Part shown: one piece after another, positions 27,595 through 36,890 of the stretch
How the letters are laid out: each line of letters starts with the position of its first letter
How positions within the stretch are numbered: position 1 is the first letter of the stretch
Source of the DNA: Actinomycetaceae bacterium
GTDB taxonomy: Bacteria; Actinomycetota; Actinomycetes; Actinomycetales; Actinomycetaceae
Length of the DNA: 64,000 bases
Direction: 5' to 3'
NCBI GenBank assembly: GCA_030532515.1
Contig: JAUNKY010000008.1
Location: forward strand, 1 to 64,000
The notes under the pieces: model-generated
Told to the model about the DNA's origin: nothing
The model's input: the letters and a program-made list of their open reading frames with translations, nothing else
Databases searched by the model: none
Translations under genes and position numbers: made by a program

Positions 27595-27672
27595 AGCCCT
27601 GGTTGAAGACCAGCACCGAAGCATTAAAAGCGTACAAAAGACTAATAAAACTGAGTTAAGAGGCGTTTTGTC

Positions 27673-28599
27673 ATGGGGCGTTTTATTTCCACGCAGCCAG
27701 TGGTGTTAAATCTACCGACACTAATTGATCGGCTTCCGGTGCAAGGAGAAATGCTCCAAGCGCGTTCCGTTCTGTCTTACCCTGGAGGCGGATTTATCGG
27801 CATGGCGGCAGCTGCGGAACTGGGAGTAGATACATGTATGCTCTCAGTCCTGGGGACCGGCCCGAACTCTTATGTGGCGCGCCGCGAAATCTTAGCTCGG
27901 GGCATCAACATTTTGACTTCAGAGATGATTGGTGACATTGGGATGTCTTTCTCTTTAGTTGAGACAGATGGAAACACCACGGTGATTCTAGCTCCCGGCG
28001 TTGAAGAAGAACCAGTTATCGATGAATACCGGCAATGTGAGTTAAACAGTGGCGACGTTGTCTTAGTTCACGGTGCCTGCCTGACTAACGTGAATACTGC
28101 TCCGGACTACATTCGCTGGGTTTCCGAGATCCCTGCTGATGTGACAGTAGTCTTGGCACCTTCGCCAATCGTCAATGAAATTGATGAATCCTACTGGGGG
28201 CCGCTACTACAGCGAGCCGACTACCTGACTATGAACTACCGTGAAGATAAGCTTTTGCGTCAGATTATCTCTTATATTTCCCACGGCGGTGAGATTAGCG
28301 ATTTCTTAAAACCGGAAGCCTACGTGATTGTTCGCAAGGGTGAAGATGGTTGCTTCTATTGGCGCAATGATACTCCTGATGAAGTTGAGCAAATCGATGC
28401 CTTCCATACTGTAACTGTGGATACTTCCGGGGTGGGGGATACGCACGTTTCTGTGATGTGTGGGGTTTTAGCTCAAGACGAAACTTTAGAATACGCGCTG
28501 CGGGCAGCTAATGCGGCGGGTGCGTGTATGGTGGCTCACGCACATTCATTCCCTCCGCCAAGTCAAGACGAGATGCTGAATAAACTGCTGAAGATTTAA
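27673..28599 (+). CDS. PfkB family carbohydrate kinase
   Basis: A 308-residue ribokinase-fold sugar kinase. The N-terminal glycine motif appears as SYPGGGFIGMAAAAELG, and the C-terminal anion hole/catalytic Asp motif as DTSGVGDTHVS, where most relatives have DTTGAGDAF. The changed THVS tail suggests an atypical substrate. It lies alone between rnj and ftsK, so context gives no substrate. Confidence 0.88.
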   Translation: MGRFISTQPVVLNLPTLIDRLPVQGEMLQARSVLSYPGGGFIGMAAAAELGVDTCMLSVLGTGPNSYVARREILARGINILTSEMIGDIGMSFSLVETDGNTTVILAPGVEEEPVIDEYRQCELNSGDVVLVHGACLTNVNTAPDYIRWVSEIPADVTVVLAPSPIVNEIDESYWGPLLQRADYLTMNYREDKLLRQIISYISHGGEISDFLKPEAYVIVRKGEDGCFYWRNDTPDEVEQIDAFHTVTVDTSGVGDTHVSVMCGVLAQDETLEYALRAANAAGACMVAHAHSFPPPSQDEMLNKLLKI

Positions 28600-28660
28600 C
28601 CTTTAAAGGTAGAAAGCGGCGGCGCGTTGTCGCGAAAAATCAAGGTTTTAGCGGTATTCT

Positions 28661-31240
28661 ATGGGTACTATGGCTAAAACTTCGTCTGCAAAAAGCTCAG
28701 CAAAAGGATCTAAGAAATCCGCTTCCCCAAATGGCAGCACTAACGATCACTCTCCGTTAGTGCGTCTTTTCATGGCGATTGGCAAAGGTACAAAAGCGAT
28801 TTGGAATGCCTTCTTACACGTAGACGATCAACTTAAACGTGATGGCTTTGGAATTTTCTTAATCGCTTTAGCGATTATCGTGGCTCTGCGTGAATGGTTC
28901 GGAATTTCTGGAACCGCAGGTAGCTACATCCACCTTTTAGCAGCCGGAGCCGTAGGAATTTTTTCTGTAGTGGTGCCCCTGGGATTTGTAGCGTTAGCAG
29001 TAACCCTATTTCAAGCCCGCTCCACTAACGCCATTCCTCACCGCATCGCCGGAGCCTTAGGGATTTCTATTTCGTTAACCGGTTTAGCGCATGTGAGCGC
29101 CGGAAACCCGCCTTTCAGCAACACTGCCGGGTTATTGTCCGGAGGTGGTTTGCTGGGCTGGTTGCTGGGATCTCCGCTTGACACACTCTTGTCAGCTGCT
29201 GGTGCGATTGTTGTTTTAGTCCTGCTTTTGGCATATTCGGTGCTGGTTCTTACACGCACACCGCTTTCTGAAATTCCCCAGCGACTTTCTGAACTTAGCG
29301 GGCGTTATTTGAAACGTACGGAACCTGGACAGAATGCGGTTAAGACGGGTGGACAGCTTGATAGCTATGAGGCTGATACCCCTTACCAGCGGGCTGTTTA
29401 CACTGAAGATGATTATGAAACGGATGCTTTGCACACCGCCCTCGGGAAAGAAACCGAACCGACTGCGGTGTTAACGCAGAATCGGGGACGCCAGCTGGCT
29501 ACCTCTGCACTGGTCGGCGCTGATGAACCTGCGAGCGCTTACCCAGATGAGGCAGAAACGCAGATGATTCCTGCCCTGCCGCAACCTCTAGAAGAGGAAG
29601 AGACTCCGGCGGAAGCGCTTGCGTATGCTACGAATATTCCGGGGGCATCGCCTGAGGAAACACGAGTTTACGAGCTTCCTTCTGAGGATTTGTTGCAGCG
29701 GGGAGCACCGCATAAAACTCGTTCTGCCGCGAACGATCAAGTTGTTGAAGCTTTGCAGACTGTGCTTCAAGAGTTCAACGTAGATGCGCAGGTGATCGGT
29801 TTTACGCGTGGCCCAACGGTAACCCGTTATGAAATCCAATTGGGTTCGGGGGTTAAAGTTGAACGTATTACGCAGCTTTCGAATAATATTGCGTATGCTG
29901 TGGCATCTGCTGACGTGCGGATTATTTCTCCGATCCCCGGAAAGTCTGCGATCGGCGTGGAAATTCCAAATGCAGATCGTGAGACTGTTGCGCTGGGAGA
30001 TGTATTGCGTTCGGGGCCGGCAGTTTCCAATCCGCATCCACTTTTGGTGGGGGTTGGTAAAGATGTCGAGGGCGGTTACGTTGTAACTAATATTGCGAAA
30101 ACCCCGCACCTGCTGGTGGCCGGCGCTACTGGTTCAGGTAAATCATCTTTTGTGAACTCGATGATTACCTCGGTGATGATGCGGGCTACCCCCATGCAAG
30201 TGCGGATGATTTTGATCGATCCAAAGCGGGTGGAGTTAACGATTTATGAGGGAATTCCGCACCTGATTACACCGATTATTACCAATCCGAAGAAGGCTGC
30301 TGAGGCTTTGGAATGGGTAGTTAAGGAAATGGATCATCGTTATGATGACCTAGCTGCCTTTGGCTATAAGCATGTCGATGATTTTAATGCGGCAATTATT
30401 TCAGGGGATCTGGTGGCTCCTCCGGGGTCGCAGCGAGTTTTGGCTCCTTACCCGTACTTGCTGGTGGTAGTTGATGAGCTGGCAGATTTGATGATGGTTG
30501 CTCCGCGCGACGTTGAGGCTTCTATTCAACGTATCACGCAGTTGGCGCGTGCTGCCGGGATCCACCTAGTGCTGGCAACGCAACGTCCTTCGGTGGACGT
30601 AGTAACTGGCTTAATTAAGTCGAATGTGCCTTCACGCTTGGCTTTCGCGACTTCTTCTTTAGCGGACTCGCGCGTTATTTTAGACCAGCCGGGAGCTGAA
30701 AAGTTGATTGGCCAAGGTGACGCACTCTATTTGCCTTCCGGAGCTGGCAAAGCGCAGCGTGTACAGGGTGCTTGGGTGACAGAGTCTGAAATCCACCGGA
30801 TTGTAGAACACGTAAAAGCACAGATGAACCCGGTTTACCGTGAGGACGTAGCAGCGCCGACAACAGCGCAGGCGGCGGTTGCAGAAGATATTGGTAAAGA
30901 CTTGGATGACTTGCTGGAAGCTGCGGAACAAGTAGTTTCTACTCAAATGGGCTCGACGTCTATGCTGCAACGTAAGTTGCGGATTGGTTTTGCCAAAGCC
31001 GGTCGTCTAATGGACTTATTGGAATCACGAGGCGTTGTGGGGCCATCTGAAGGATCGAAACCTCGTCAGGTTTTGGCTCGTCCAGAGGACTTGCCGCAAG
31101 TATTGGCAATGTTGCGTGGCGAAATTGAGGATTTTGGTGACACAGAATCAGCATCCGCCGGGTATGATGGAGGAAACTACGCTGATTCGTGGGACGAAGG
31201 GGAAAGCGAAGACGCTTGGGAGCTTACTGGTAGGCAGTGA
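28661..31240 (+). CDS. ftsK: DNA translocase FtsK/SpoIIIE
   Basis: FtsK pumps DNA through the closing septum and activates chromosome dimer resolution. The 859-residue protein has four predicted N-terminal membrane helices (about 60-200) and a hydrophilic linker. The alpha/beta motor has Walker A GATGSGKSS (about 487-495), Walker B LLVVVDELADLM and ATQRPSVDVVTG. A C-terminal gamma winged-helix domain (KAGRLMDLLESRGVVGPS) binds oriented DNA sequences. A perfect dispersed 14-mer falls within the linker. It is followed by pgsA. Confidence 0.96.
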   Translation: MGTMAKTSSAKSSAKGSKKSASPNGSTNDHSPLVRLFMAIGKGTKAIWNAFLHVDDQLKRDGFGIFLIALAIIVALREWFGISGTAGSYIHLLAAGAVGIFSVVVPLGFVALAVTLFQARSTNAIPHRIAGALGISISLTGLAHVSAGNPPFSNTAGLLSGGGLLGWLLGSPLDTLLSAAGAIVVLVLLLAYSVLVLTRTPLSEIPQRLSELSGRYLKRTEPGQNAVKTGGQLDSYEADTPYQRAVYTEDDYETDALHTALGKETEPTAVLTQNRGRQLATSALVGADEPASAYPDEAETQMIPALPQPLEEEETPAEALAYATNIPGASPEETRVYELPSEDLLQRGAPHKTRSAANDQVVEALQTVLQEFNVDAQVIGFTRGPTVTRYEIQLGSGVKVERITQLSNNIAYAVASADVRIISPIPGKSAIGVEIPNADRETVALGDVLRSGPAVSNPHPLLVGVGKDVEGGYVVTNIAKTPHLLVAGATGSGKSSFVNSMITSVMMRATPMQVRMILIDPKRVELTIYEGIPHLITPIITNPKKAAEALEWVVKEMDHRYDDLAAFGYKHVDDFNAAIISGDLVAPPGSQRVLAPYPYLLVVVDELADLMMVAPRDVEASIQRITQLARAAGIHLVLATQRPSVDVVTGLIKSNVPSRLAFATSSLADSRVILDQPGAEKLIGQGDALYLPSGAGKAQRVQGAWVTESEIHRIVEHVKAQMNPVYREDVAAPTTAQAAVAEDIGKDLDDLLEAAEQVVSTQMGSTSMLQRKLRIGFAKAGRLMDLLESRGVVGPSEGSKPRQVLARPEDLPQVLAMLRGEIEDFGDTESASAGYDGGNYADSWDEGESEDAWELTGRQ
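29436..29449 (+). repeat. Perfect copy of dispersed 14-mer CCGCCCTCGGGAAA inside ftsK
   Basis: Located in the poorly conserved FtsK linker and read in the codons for Thr-Ala-Leu-Gly-Lys. Its presence in coding DNA with identical bases to the intergenic copies argues for a DNA-level signal. Confidence 0.85.
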
Positions 31241-31289
31241 GCTACTGATGCGTAGTTAGTCCCGGGTATGAGTGAAAGGTAACAGCGAA

Positions 31290-31904
31290 ATGCAGAGCAT
31301 TAAAGAAATGGATAACAATGTTTCTAAGCGTAAAGCGCAGGAAGTTATCTTAAATGTGCCTAACATTTTGACGATTATTCGTTTAATCCTGATTCCTTTC
31401 TTCATTTACTTTCTATTGCAGACGGATCCACGTTCACTCTGGATTGCTTTCTTTGTTTTCTTTGCCGCTGGAATGACGGATTACATTGATGGGGAAGTGG
31501 CTCGGCGTTGGGGGCTGGTGACGGATTTTGGAAAAATTTGGGATCCGATTGCTGATAAAGCTTTAACCTTAGGTGCTTTTGTGACGCTTTCGTACCTGGA
31601 ATGGTTACCGTGGTGGTTCACGGTGATTGTGGCAGTCCGTGAGTTTTACATTACCTGGCTGCGTAAACGTTTGTTAGCTAGGGGTGTGGTTGTTTCGGCT
31701 AACTTCAGTGGTAAGTCTAAGACGATGCTACAGATGATGTTGATTGCGTTTTTAGTGGTTCCTTGGGCTTCTTTCATGGATGTGAGTGGCAGTGGATACT
31801 GGGTGGCTTACTGGACTTTAGTTATTTCAACTTTGGTCTTAACGCTATACTCTGGCTGGAGCTACCTGAAACCAATCTTAGAAAAAGGTGTTCCTAAGGT
31901 ATAG
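31290..31904 (+). CDS. pgsA: CDP-diacylglycerol-glycerol-3-phosphate 3-phosphatidyltransferase
   Basis: This integral membrane enzyme makes phosphatidylglycerol phosphate from CDP-DAG. The CDP-alcohol phosphatidyltransferase signature is complete: DYIDGEVAR then GKIWDPIADK, with the metal-binding Asp residues. About five hydrophobic segments are visible, and the total is 204 residues. The ATG at 31290 follows GAAAGG; a GTG at 31272 is the alternative. It follows ftsK, as in many actinobacteria. Confidence 0.92.
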   Translation: MQSIKEMDNNVSKRKAQEVILNVPNILTIIRLILIPFFIYFLLQTDPRSLWIAFFVFFAAGMTDYIDGEVARRWGLVTDFGKIWDPIADKALTLGAFVTLSYLEWLPWWFTVIVAVREFYITWLRKRLLARGVVVSANFSGKSKTMLQMMLIAFLVVPWASFMDVSGSGYWVAYWTLVISTLVLTLYSGWSYLKPILEKGVPKV

Positions 31905-31929
31905 AGTAGTATTCAGTTTGCTGGCAGCG

Positions 31930-32365
31930 TTTTGCACAATACGTCAATCGATCCGGATACAGAGTCGGTGAGTTAGCGATTTATTTGGAAAGCGTATTGC
32001 TCGCAGCTGAACCCAAGCCGAAAGACCCTGGATTCACTTGTTGAACCAGCCATTTACGCCGGTTATTCAGTGGAGCAAGCTGAAGATAGAGCCATTAGCC
32101 TAGCTAAGTCACTAGATGTGTTCGAGCAACTATTCCATAAACCGGGGCAAATGTCCGGTGGACAAGCACAACGACGTGCAATAGTTCGCGCTTTGGTTAA
32201 TGATCCGCAAATCATTTGAGCGAACCTACCGGTAACCCGGGTGCCGAAAACACGCAAATTATTACTGCCCTGCTACAAGAGGAAGCTAAAGAAGGAAGCA
32301 TAGTCATTGTTTCCTCCCATGATAGAAATATAATCGAATGCGCCGATAGGGCTGTGGAACTATGA
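31930..32365 (+). pseudogene. Decayed ABC transporter ATP-binding gene
   Basis: Conceptual translation gives QLNPSRKTLDSLVEPA, then the ABC signature QMSGGQAQRRAIVRALVND (about 32150-32208), and a stop at 32217-32219. Reading continues two bases out of phase as EPTGNPGAENTQIITALL and IVIVSSHDRNIIECADR (Walker B remainder and H-loop), ending at 32363-32365. Walker A is not recognisable and the 5' part is scrambled, so only the C-terminal half remains. The first 70 bases are uncertain. A peptide- or lipoprotein-type exporter ATPase is the likely ancestor. Confidence 0.85.
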
Positions 32366-32631
32366 GGGTCAAGCAATGCTGCATTGAAATCATCAAAACT
32401 GCGCTCACGAATCGAGGAGTATTAACATTACTAATCGTTAGCACTGCGCTGGGCGGGCTTATCGGAATAGGAGCAGTTGCTTTAATTTTCATTTCGAGAG
32501 GAATGGTCGTAAATATTACCTACGGCATTTACATTTTCGTTATGTGCATGGCAGTTCAAGCACTGGCCGCCCTGCTTCGAGCAGTAGTCGCAGTTAATCA
32601 AGACCCGGTGCGAGTTCTTAGAACACCATAG
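32362..32631 (+). pseudogene. C-terminal remnant of an ABC permease
   Basis: An 89-residue open frame with two hydrophobic segments (VLTLLIVSTALGGLIGIGAV and ITYGIYIFVMCMAVQALAAL) and a DPVRVLR end. This resembles the last two helices and the DPVxALR terminus of MacB/FtsX-type permeases. Its ATG overlaps the stop of the decayed ATPase gene as ATGA, the usual coupling. The family's large N-terminal part is missing, so it is probably not functional, although it could still be translated. Confidence 0.6.
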
Positions 32632-32725
32632 GAAAACAAACAATATCGACATTCTAGAAAAATGTGGCGGGTTCAATAGTGAACAGAACAGGACTTTACT
32701 TGTCTTTTGCGCTAGCGTTATATGT

Positions 32726-33055
32726 ATGAAGACTCAGAATACCTTATCGCTCTCAACCCGGGAGCACGTTGGAGAAGTGCTCCGCCAAATTAGGCGTAAT
32801 CAAGGCAGCACTCTACGTGAGGTATCTGCAAAAGCACAAGTATCGCTTGGATATCTTTCAGAAATCGAACGCGGTCAAAAAGAAGCTTCTTCAGAAATGC
32901 TCTTAGCCATCTGTAACGCCCTGGAAGTTCCCCAATCCTTCATTTTTAGGGAAGTATCAGAACGGTTGGCAAAAATCGAGCATGTCATCGCCGCGGGCAA
33001 ACACCCACAGTATGCTAAAGCCCTGCGCAAAGACGACATTATGCTGCGTAGCTGA
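32726..33055 (+). CDS. clgR: ClgR-like XRE-family transcriptional regulator
   Basis: A 109-residue regulator with an N-terminal helix-turn-helix ([26 protein letters not shown]). This closely matches actinobacterial ClgR, which activates clp protease and, in corynebacteria, recA-region genes. The position upstream of the recA cluster is the usual one. A short C-terminal tail ([22 protein letters not shown]) follows. The start at 32726 is the first ATG of the frame. Confidence 0.9.
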   Translation: MKTQNTLSLSTREHVGEVLRQIRRNQGSTLREVSAKAQVSLGYLSEIERGQKEASSEMLLAICNALEVPQSFIFREVSERLAKIEHVIAAGKHPQYAKALRKDDIMLRS

Positions 33056-33071
33056 ACTTAAAGGAAGATAA

Positions 33072-33299
33072 GTGACTATCTCAGAGTTCTGGAACAGCCT
33101 GGAAACCGTCTTCGGATCCTGCTATGGTAGGTCCCTAGTTGGCGACCTATACCTTCCAAAACTGGGCGGAACCGCCGAACAAGCCCTCAAACAAGGGGTT
33201 GCTCCGGATACGATCTGGGCAGAACTCATCAAAGAAACTGAGATGGGTGAAGAATACCTTTGGGCACATCGGCAACCAGTAAATCGCCACAGCAACTAG
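33072..33299 (+). CDS. DUF3046 family protein
   Basis: A 75-residue protein with DUF3046 hallmarks: an N-terminal ISEFWNSLETVFG, a central LPKLGGTAEQAL and a Trp in the TIWAEL segment. The family lies immediately before recA in many actinobacteria and has no known role. The start codon is GTG at 33072, 16 bases after the clgR stop and preceded by AAAGGAAG. Confidence 0.85.
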   Translation: MTISEFWNSLETVFGSCYGRSLVGDLYLPKLGGTAEQALKQGVAPDTIWAELIKETEMGEEYLWAHRQPVNRHSN

Positions 33300-33325
33300 A
33301 CACCTTAAAATCAGGTAAAGAGTGC

Positions 33326-34402
33326 ATGGAAGCCTTCGTTCTGGAGCCAAACACGGTTGATTTGGTTCATTTTATTTACAACCCAGTCTCTGGAAGCCAC
33401 GAAAATACTGCTAAAGCAAACACATATGTCGAAACTTTAAAAATACTCTTTCCGCAGGCTCAAATAATCGTATTAGCAACTGAAGCAGTCGGACACGCCA
33501 CTGAACTGGCTAAAACACTAGTTAAACAAGTTAATCAAACGAAGTCGGCGATTAACGCAGTGCTGGTTGTTTCTGGTGGAGATGGCACCGTTTCAGAAAC
33601 TGCAAATGGTCTCATCGGGTCCCAGATCCCTCTGTTGGTTTTACCAGGTGGAACTGGAAACGATTTTACGCGTAGCCTCTATCAAAAAGAACCCGGTGAA
33701 AATGACCGGCGGACAGTAGATAGAGTGTTAGCAGAGTTCGTAGCATCAGCCGCAGAAGGATTTAAAGTCTTTGAAGTTGATGCAATCAAACTTGATGCTG
33801 CCTCAGTGCAATCCGTAGATGGAGAAAACTACACTAGTTTCTCTCGGTACGGTCTGAATGTTCTCTCAGTCGGATTCGACTCTGTGATTGGCGCTACCGC
33901 TCAGCGGATCCACCGAAAAACACCCTGGGTAGGGGCAATGAGCTATCTGCTTGCTGCTATTCGACACCTGACAAATATTCCGCGTTTTAGTATGGATCTC
34001 CATGCTTCCCGTGCAGACCGATCCGCAGTTGAATTCTCTGGAAGCTACTCAATTTGTGTCATGTCCAATGCGCGGTTCTATGGAGGCGGTTTTCAACCCA
34101 ACCCTCGCGGATCTCTAACAGATGGCAAAATAGACATTCTCTTAGCTAAGGAGCTTAACCGACGCGACGTTTTAGCGTTAATCGGAAAGTTTAGAGCCGG
34201 TAAGGAAATTCCGTCCCAATACGCACAAACATTTCAAAGTACCGCATTGACTCTAAAGGCATCTACTGAAAGTAGTCTTATTTTCAATGTAGATGGCGAA
34301 GTCTTCAGCGCCCAAGAAATGCAAGTGAAGGTGCATCCAGCTGCATTGCGTGTGATTGTGCCAGCTATTAGTGAACGAAACCCCGCTTTCGAAAATAACT
34401 AA
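33326..34402 (+). CDS. Diacylglycerol kinase-type lipid kinase
   Basis: A 358-residue protein of the DagK/YegS/sphingosine kinase fold. The catalytic glycine motif VVSGGDGTVSETANGL (about 86-101) and LPGGTGNDFTRS are intact, with an NPVSGS nucleotide motif near the start. Such enzymes phosphorylate diacylglycerol or related lipids, which fits nearby pgsA. The ATG at 33326 follows AGGTAAAG. It is an unusual insertion between DUF3046 and recA; it may be an ordinary gene of this lineage. Confidence 0.88.
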   Translation: MEAFVLEPNTVDLVHFIYNPVSGSHENTAKANTYVETLKILFPQAQIIVLATEAVGHATELAKTLVKQVNQTKSAINAVLVVSGGDGTVSETANGLIGSQIPLLVLPGGTGNDFTRSLYQKEPGENDRRTVDRVLAEFVASAAEGFKVFEVDAIKLDAASVQSVDGENYTSFSRYGLNVLSVGFDSVIGATAQRIHRKTPWVGAMSYLLAAIRHLTNIPRFSMDLHASRADRSAVEFSGSYSICVMSNARFYGGGFQPNPRGSLTDGKIDILLAKELNRRDVLALIGKFRAGKEIPSQYAQTFQSTALTLKASTESSLIFNVDGEVFSAQEMQVKVHPAALRVIVPAISERNPAFENN

Positions 34403-34444
34403 AATGAACCGGGGGATGGGTGGCACTGGCGTGTCACCCACAAT

Positions 34445-34458
34445 CGAACAGGTGTTCG
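34445..34458 (+). promoter_or_regulatory. SOS (LexA) box upstream of recA
   Basis: CGAACAGGTGTTCG, a full match to the actinobacterial SOS consensus CGAACRNRYGTTYG, 177 bp before the recA ATG. Confidence 0.88.
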
Positions 34459-34466
34459 TAGTAAAG

Positions 34467-34502
34467 TTGTGCACAGGGAATAGAACACGAAGCTTATCCA
34501 CA
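34467..34502 (+). promoter_or_regulatory. Pair of DnaA-box-like sequences upstream of recA
   Basis: TTGTGCACA (34467-34475) and a perfect TTATCCACA (34494-34502) on the same strand, 27 bp apart. Both fit the DnaA consensus TTRTNCACA and lie just beyond the SOS box. Confidence 0.55.
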
Positions 34503-34634
34503 AGTGTCTAACCCTAAACTTTATGTCAGTGGTCAGGCATAGCATTATTGACGTACCCGGAGAGGGAATCATACGTCTTTCTTCGACCAGCCTTATTAAC
34601 CGAGCGGAGAGCTCACCAACCCAAGGAGAACCTC

Positions 34635-35744
34635 ATGGCTGCAACAGCAGATCGCAATAAGTCACTTGAACTAGCGCTATCCCAGATCGACAAGCAATTT
34701 GGGAAAGGCTCTGTAATGCGACTAGGTGACGAAAATCGTCCCGCCATTCAAGTTATTCCTACCGGCTCTCTTGCACTTGACGTTGCCCTTGGAGTAGGTG
34801 GATTTCCCCGTGGACGCATTATCGAAGTCTACGGCCCAGAATCGTCCGGTAAAACCACGGTAGCCCTACACGCAGTTGCCTCAGCGCAGCGTCAAGGCGG
34901 GAACGCCGCCTTCATCGATGCAGAACACGCCTTAGACCCTGAATACGCCAAAAAACTTGGAGTAAACACAGACGAACTATTAGTTTCCCAACCAGACACC
35001 GGTGAACAAGCCCTGGAAATTGCAGATATGCTGATCCGCTCAGGTGGAATCGACATCATTGTAATCGACTCTGTCGCGGCCCTGGTGCCAAAAGCTGAAA
35101 TCGAAGGCGATATGGGGGATTCTCACGTGGGTCTACAAGCACGTCTGATGTCCCAGGCATTACGTAAACTTACCGGCGCCCTCTCAGCTACCGGCACTAC
35201 CGCCATCTTCATCAACCAGCTACGCGAAAAGATCGGTGTGTTCTTTGGCAATCCAGAAACCACTACTGGCGGTAAAGCCCTGAAATTCTATGCCTCAGTG
35301 CGTTTAGATGTGCGTCGCATTGAAACCTTAAAAGAAGGCGCTAATCCCGTAGGCAACCGTACCCGCGTCAAAGTGGTCAAAAACAAGATGGCTCCACCAT
35401 TCAAGCAAGCAGAATTCGATATTCTCTACGGGGTAGGTATCTCTCGCGAAGGCTCAATTATCGATATGGGAGTGGAAACCGGCATTATCAAGAAATCCGG
35501 ATCTTGGTTCACCTATGGAAGCGATCAGCTGGGACAAGGAAAAGAAAACGTACGTAACTTCTTAAAAGACAACCCAGAATTAGCAAACGAAATCGAACAT
35601 AAAATTCTAGTCGCAATGGGCATCCGCGCAGAAGACAGCGAATTACCCGCTAACGCAACTGCCGCTACAGAAACCAAACCAGAAAAGCCAGCAGCGAAGT
35701 CACGTAAGAAAGCTGCCGATCCAGCTGAAGACGCCGGTTTCTAG
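34635..35744 (+). CDS. recA: Recombinase RecA
   Basis: RecA forms filaments on single-stranded DNA for homologous recombination and stimulates LexA self-cleavage. Walker [10 protein letters not shown] (about 69-77), the conserved [34 protein letters not shown] and [21 protein letters not shown] are canonical. No intein interrupts the gene. The 369-residue length includes a Lys/Pro/Ala-rich tail. The ATG at 34635 follows CCAAGGAGAA and the true N-terminus MAATADR. It overlaps recX by one base. Confidence 0.98.
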   Translation: MAATADRNKSLELALSQIDKQFGKGSVMRLGDENRPAIQVIPTGSLALDVALGVGGFPRGRIIEVYGPESSGKTTVALHAVASAQRQGGNAAFIDAEHALDPEYAKKLGVNTDELLVSQPDTGEQALEIADMLIRSGGIDIIVIDSVAALVPKAEIEGDMGDSHVGLQARLMSQALRKLTGALSATGTTAIFINQLREKIGVFFGNPETTTGGKALKFYASVRLDVRRIETLKEGANPVGNRTRVKVVKNKMAPPFKQAEFDILYGVGISREGSIIDMGVETGIIKKSGSWFTYGSDQLGQGKENVRNFLKDNPELANEIEHKILVAMGIRAEDSELPANATAATETKPEKPAAKSRKKAADPAEDAGF

Positions 35745-36340
35745 TGGTTGACTACAGCGACCCAGAAAATGACTTTAAACCGCGCCGCCGAGTAGATGCG
35801 GCGGCGCGGGCAAAAAAACTTGCTGAACGAAAAGAATGGGCAAGTAGCCTTACCGGACTAGAAGCTGAACAAAAAACAAAAGAAGCCGCCCTGCGACTAT
35901 TAGACAGATGCGATCAATCAGTTGCACAGTGCCGCCACAAACTGCTTGCTAAAGGCTACCCCTCCGCAGCCGTAGAAGTAGTCATTAAAAGGCTTATTGA
36001 AGTGGGCATCCTCGATGACTTACGCTACGGGGAAATGCTCGCGCGCACGCGGCACCAAGAACGCGGATTAGTCGGGCAGGCCTTAAGAATCGAACTAAGA
36101 CGAAAAGAAATACCTGAAGAAATCATTAACCAAGTAATGAGTAACTTCTCTGAAGGCGCGACGCAAGAAACGATAGAGCACCTGGTACAAAAGAAACTGC
36201 GTTCCTTAAATAAGCTTCCAAAAGAAGTGAAGTTCCGTAGACTACTGGGGATGCTGGCACGAAAAGGCTATTCTGTAAATGTCGCCACCGAAGTTATCAG
36301 CAAAACCTTGGAGACTGACGATGTGGAATACCGATATTAA
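35744..36340 (+). CDS. recX: RecA regulatory protein RecX
   Basis: RecX modulates RecA filaments. The 198-residue protein has the three-helix repeats of the family, including the RLLDRCDQSVAQCRHKLLAKGYP and RHQERGLVGQALRIELRRKEIP segments. An N-terminal basic stretch (DFKPRRRVDAAARAKK) is typical. The GTG overlaps the recA TAG, and the 3' end overlaps the pncC start by 20 bases. Confidence 0.94.
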   Translation: MVDYSDPENDFKPRRRVDAAARAKKLAERKEWASSLTGLEAEQKTKEAALRLLDRCDQSVAQCRHKLLAKGYPSAAVEVVIKRLIEVGILDDLRYGEMLARTRHQERGLVGQALRIELRRKEIPEEIINQVMSNFSEGATQETIEHLVQKKLRSLNKLPKEVKFRRLLGMLARKGYSVNVATEVISKTLETDDVEYRY

Positions 36341-36806
36341 ACAAGCTGCTACTAAAGTAATCGAAGCTTTAGGGAAAGCCCCAGAAACTATCGCCACGGC
36401 CGAATCCCTGACCGGAGGGCTACTAAGTGCTGCCCTAACCATGGTTCCTGGAGCCTCAAATAGCATGCGTGGAGGCGTCACCACCTATGCCACCGCAGCA
36501 AAAAACGAAGTACTGGGCGTTAATGCAGACTTACTTTCCCACAAAGGGGCAGTAGACCCAGAAGTAGCCGCGCAAATGGCCGAACATGTCAGAGACCTGT
36601 TTAACTCAGACTGGGCACTAGCGACCACCGGAGTCGCCGGCCCCGAAACACAAGATGGCAAACCCGTAGGCACCGTATATATCGCCCTCACAAACGACAC
36701 TGAAACAGTTGTCAAAGAATGTCATTTCCAAGGTACTCGCGATGAGATACGCGCTGCCACTGTCCTTACCAGCCTCAATCTGTTCCTGGAAGTGTACGAG
36801 GCGTAG
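36321..36806 (+). CDS. pncC: CinA-type nicotinamide-nucleotide amidohydrolase
   Basis: A 161-residue, single-domain CinA C-terminal protein that should deamidate nicotinamide mononucleotide in NAD recycling. ATAESLTGGLLSAALTMVPGAS (about 24-45) and TTGVAGPETQDGKPVGTVYIAL are the family motifs. The ATG at 36321 lies inside recX, and overlap suggests coupling. In many actinobacteria this gene lies between pgsA and clgR; here it follows recX. The original site holds ABC-transporter remnants. Confidence 0.93.
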   Translation: MWNTDIKQAATKVIEALGKAPETIATAESLTGGLLSAALTMVPGASNSMRGGVTTYATAAKNEVLGVNADLLSHKGAVDPEVAAQMAEHVRDLFNSDWALATTGVAGPETQDGKPVGTVYIALTNDTETVVKECHFQGTRDEIRAATVLTSLNLFLEVYEA

Positions 36807-36890
36807 ATGACTAAAATGCCCTTACTGCAAGGTTTCCAGCATACAGGCGCAGATGACATCTGAACCAATAGCCACTACAATCATTTAACG

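Noticed and set aside
31930..31995. A complete ATPase N-terminus
   Set aside because: No Walker A motif can be read in any frame, so the 5' boundary is left approximate.
32362..32631. The 89-residue membrane frame as an intact transporter gene
   Set aside because: It matches only the C-terminal two helices of MacB/FtsX permeases and adjoins a frameshifted ATPase remnant, so it is treated as a relic.
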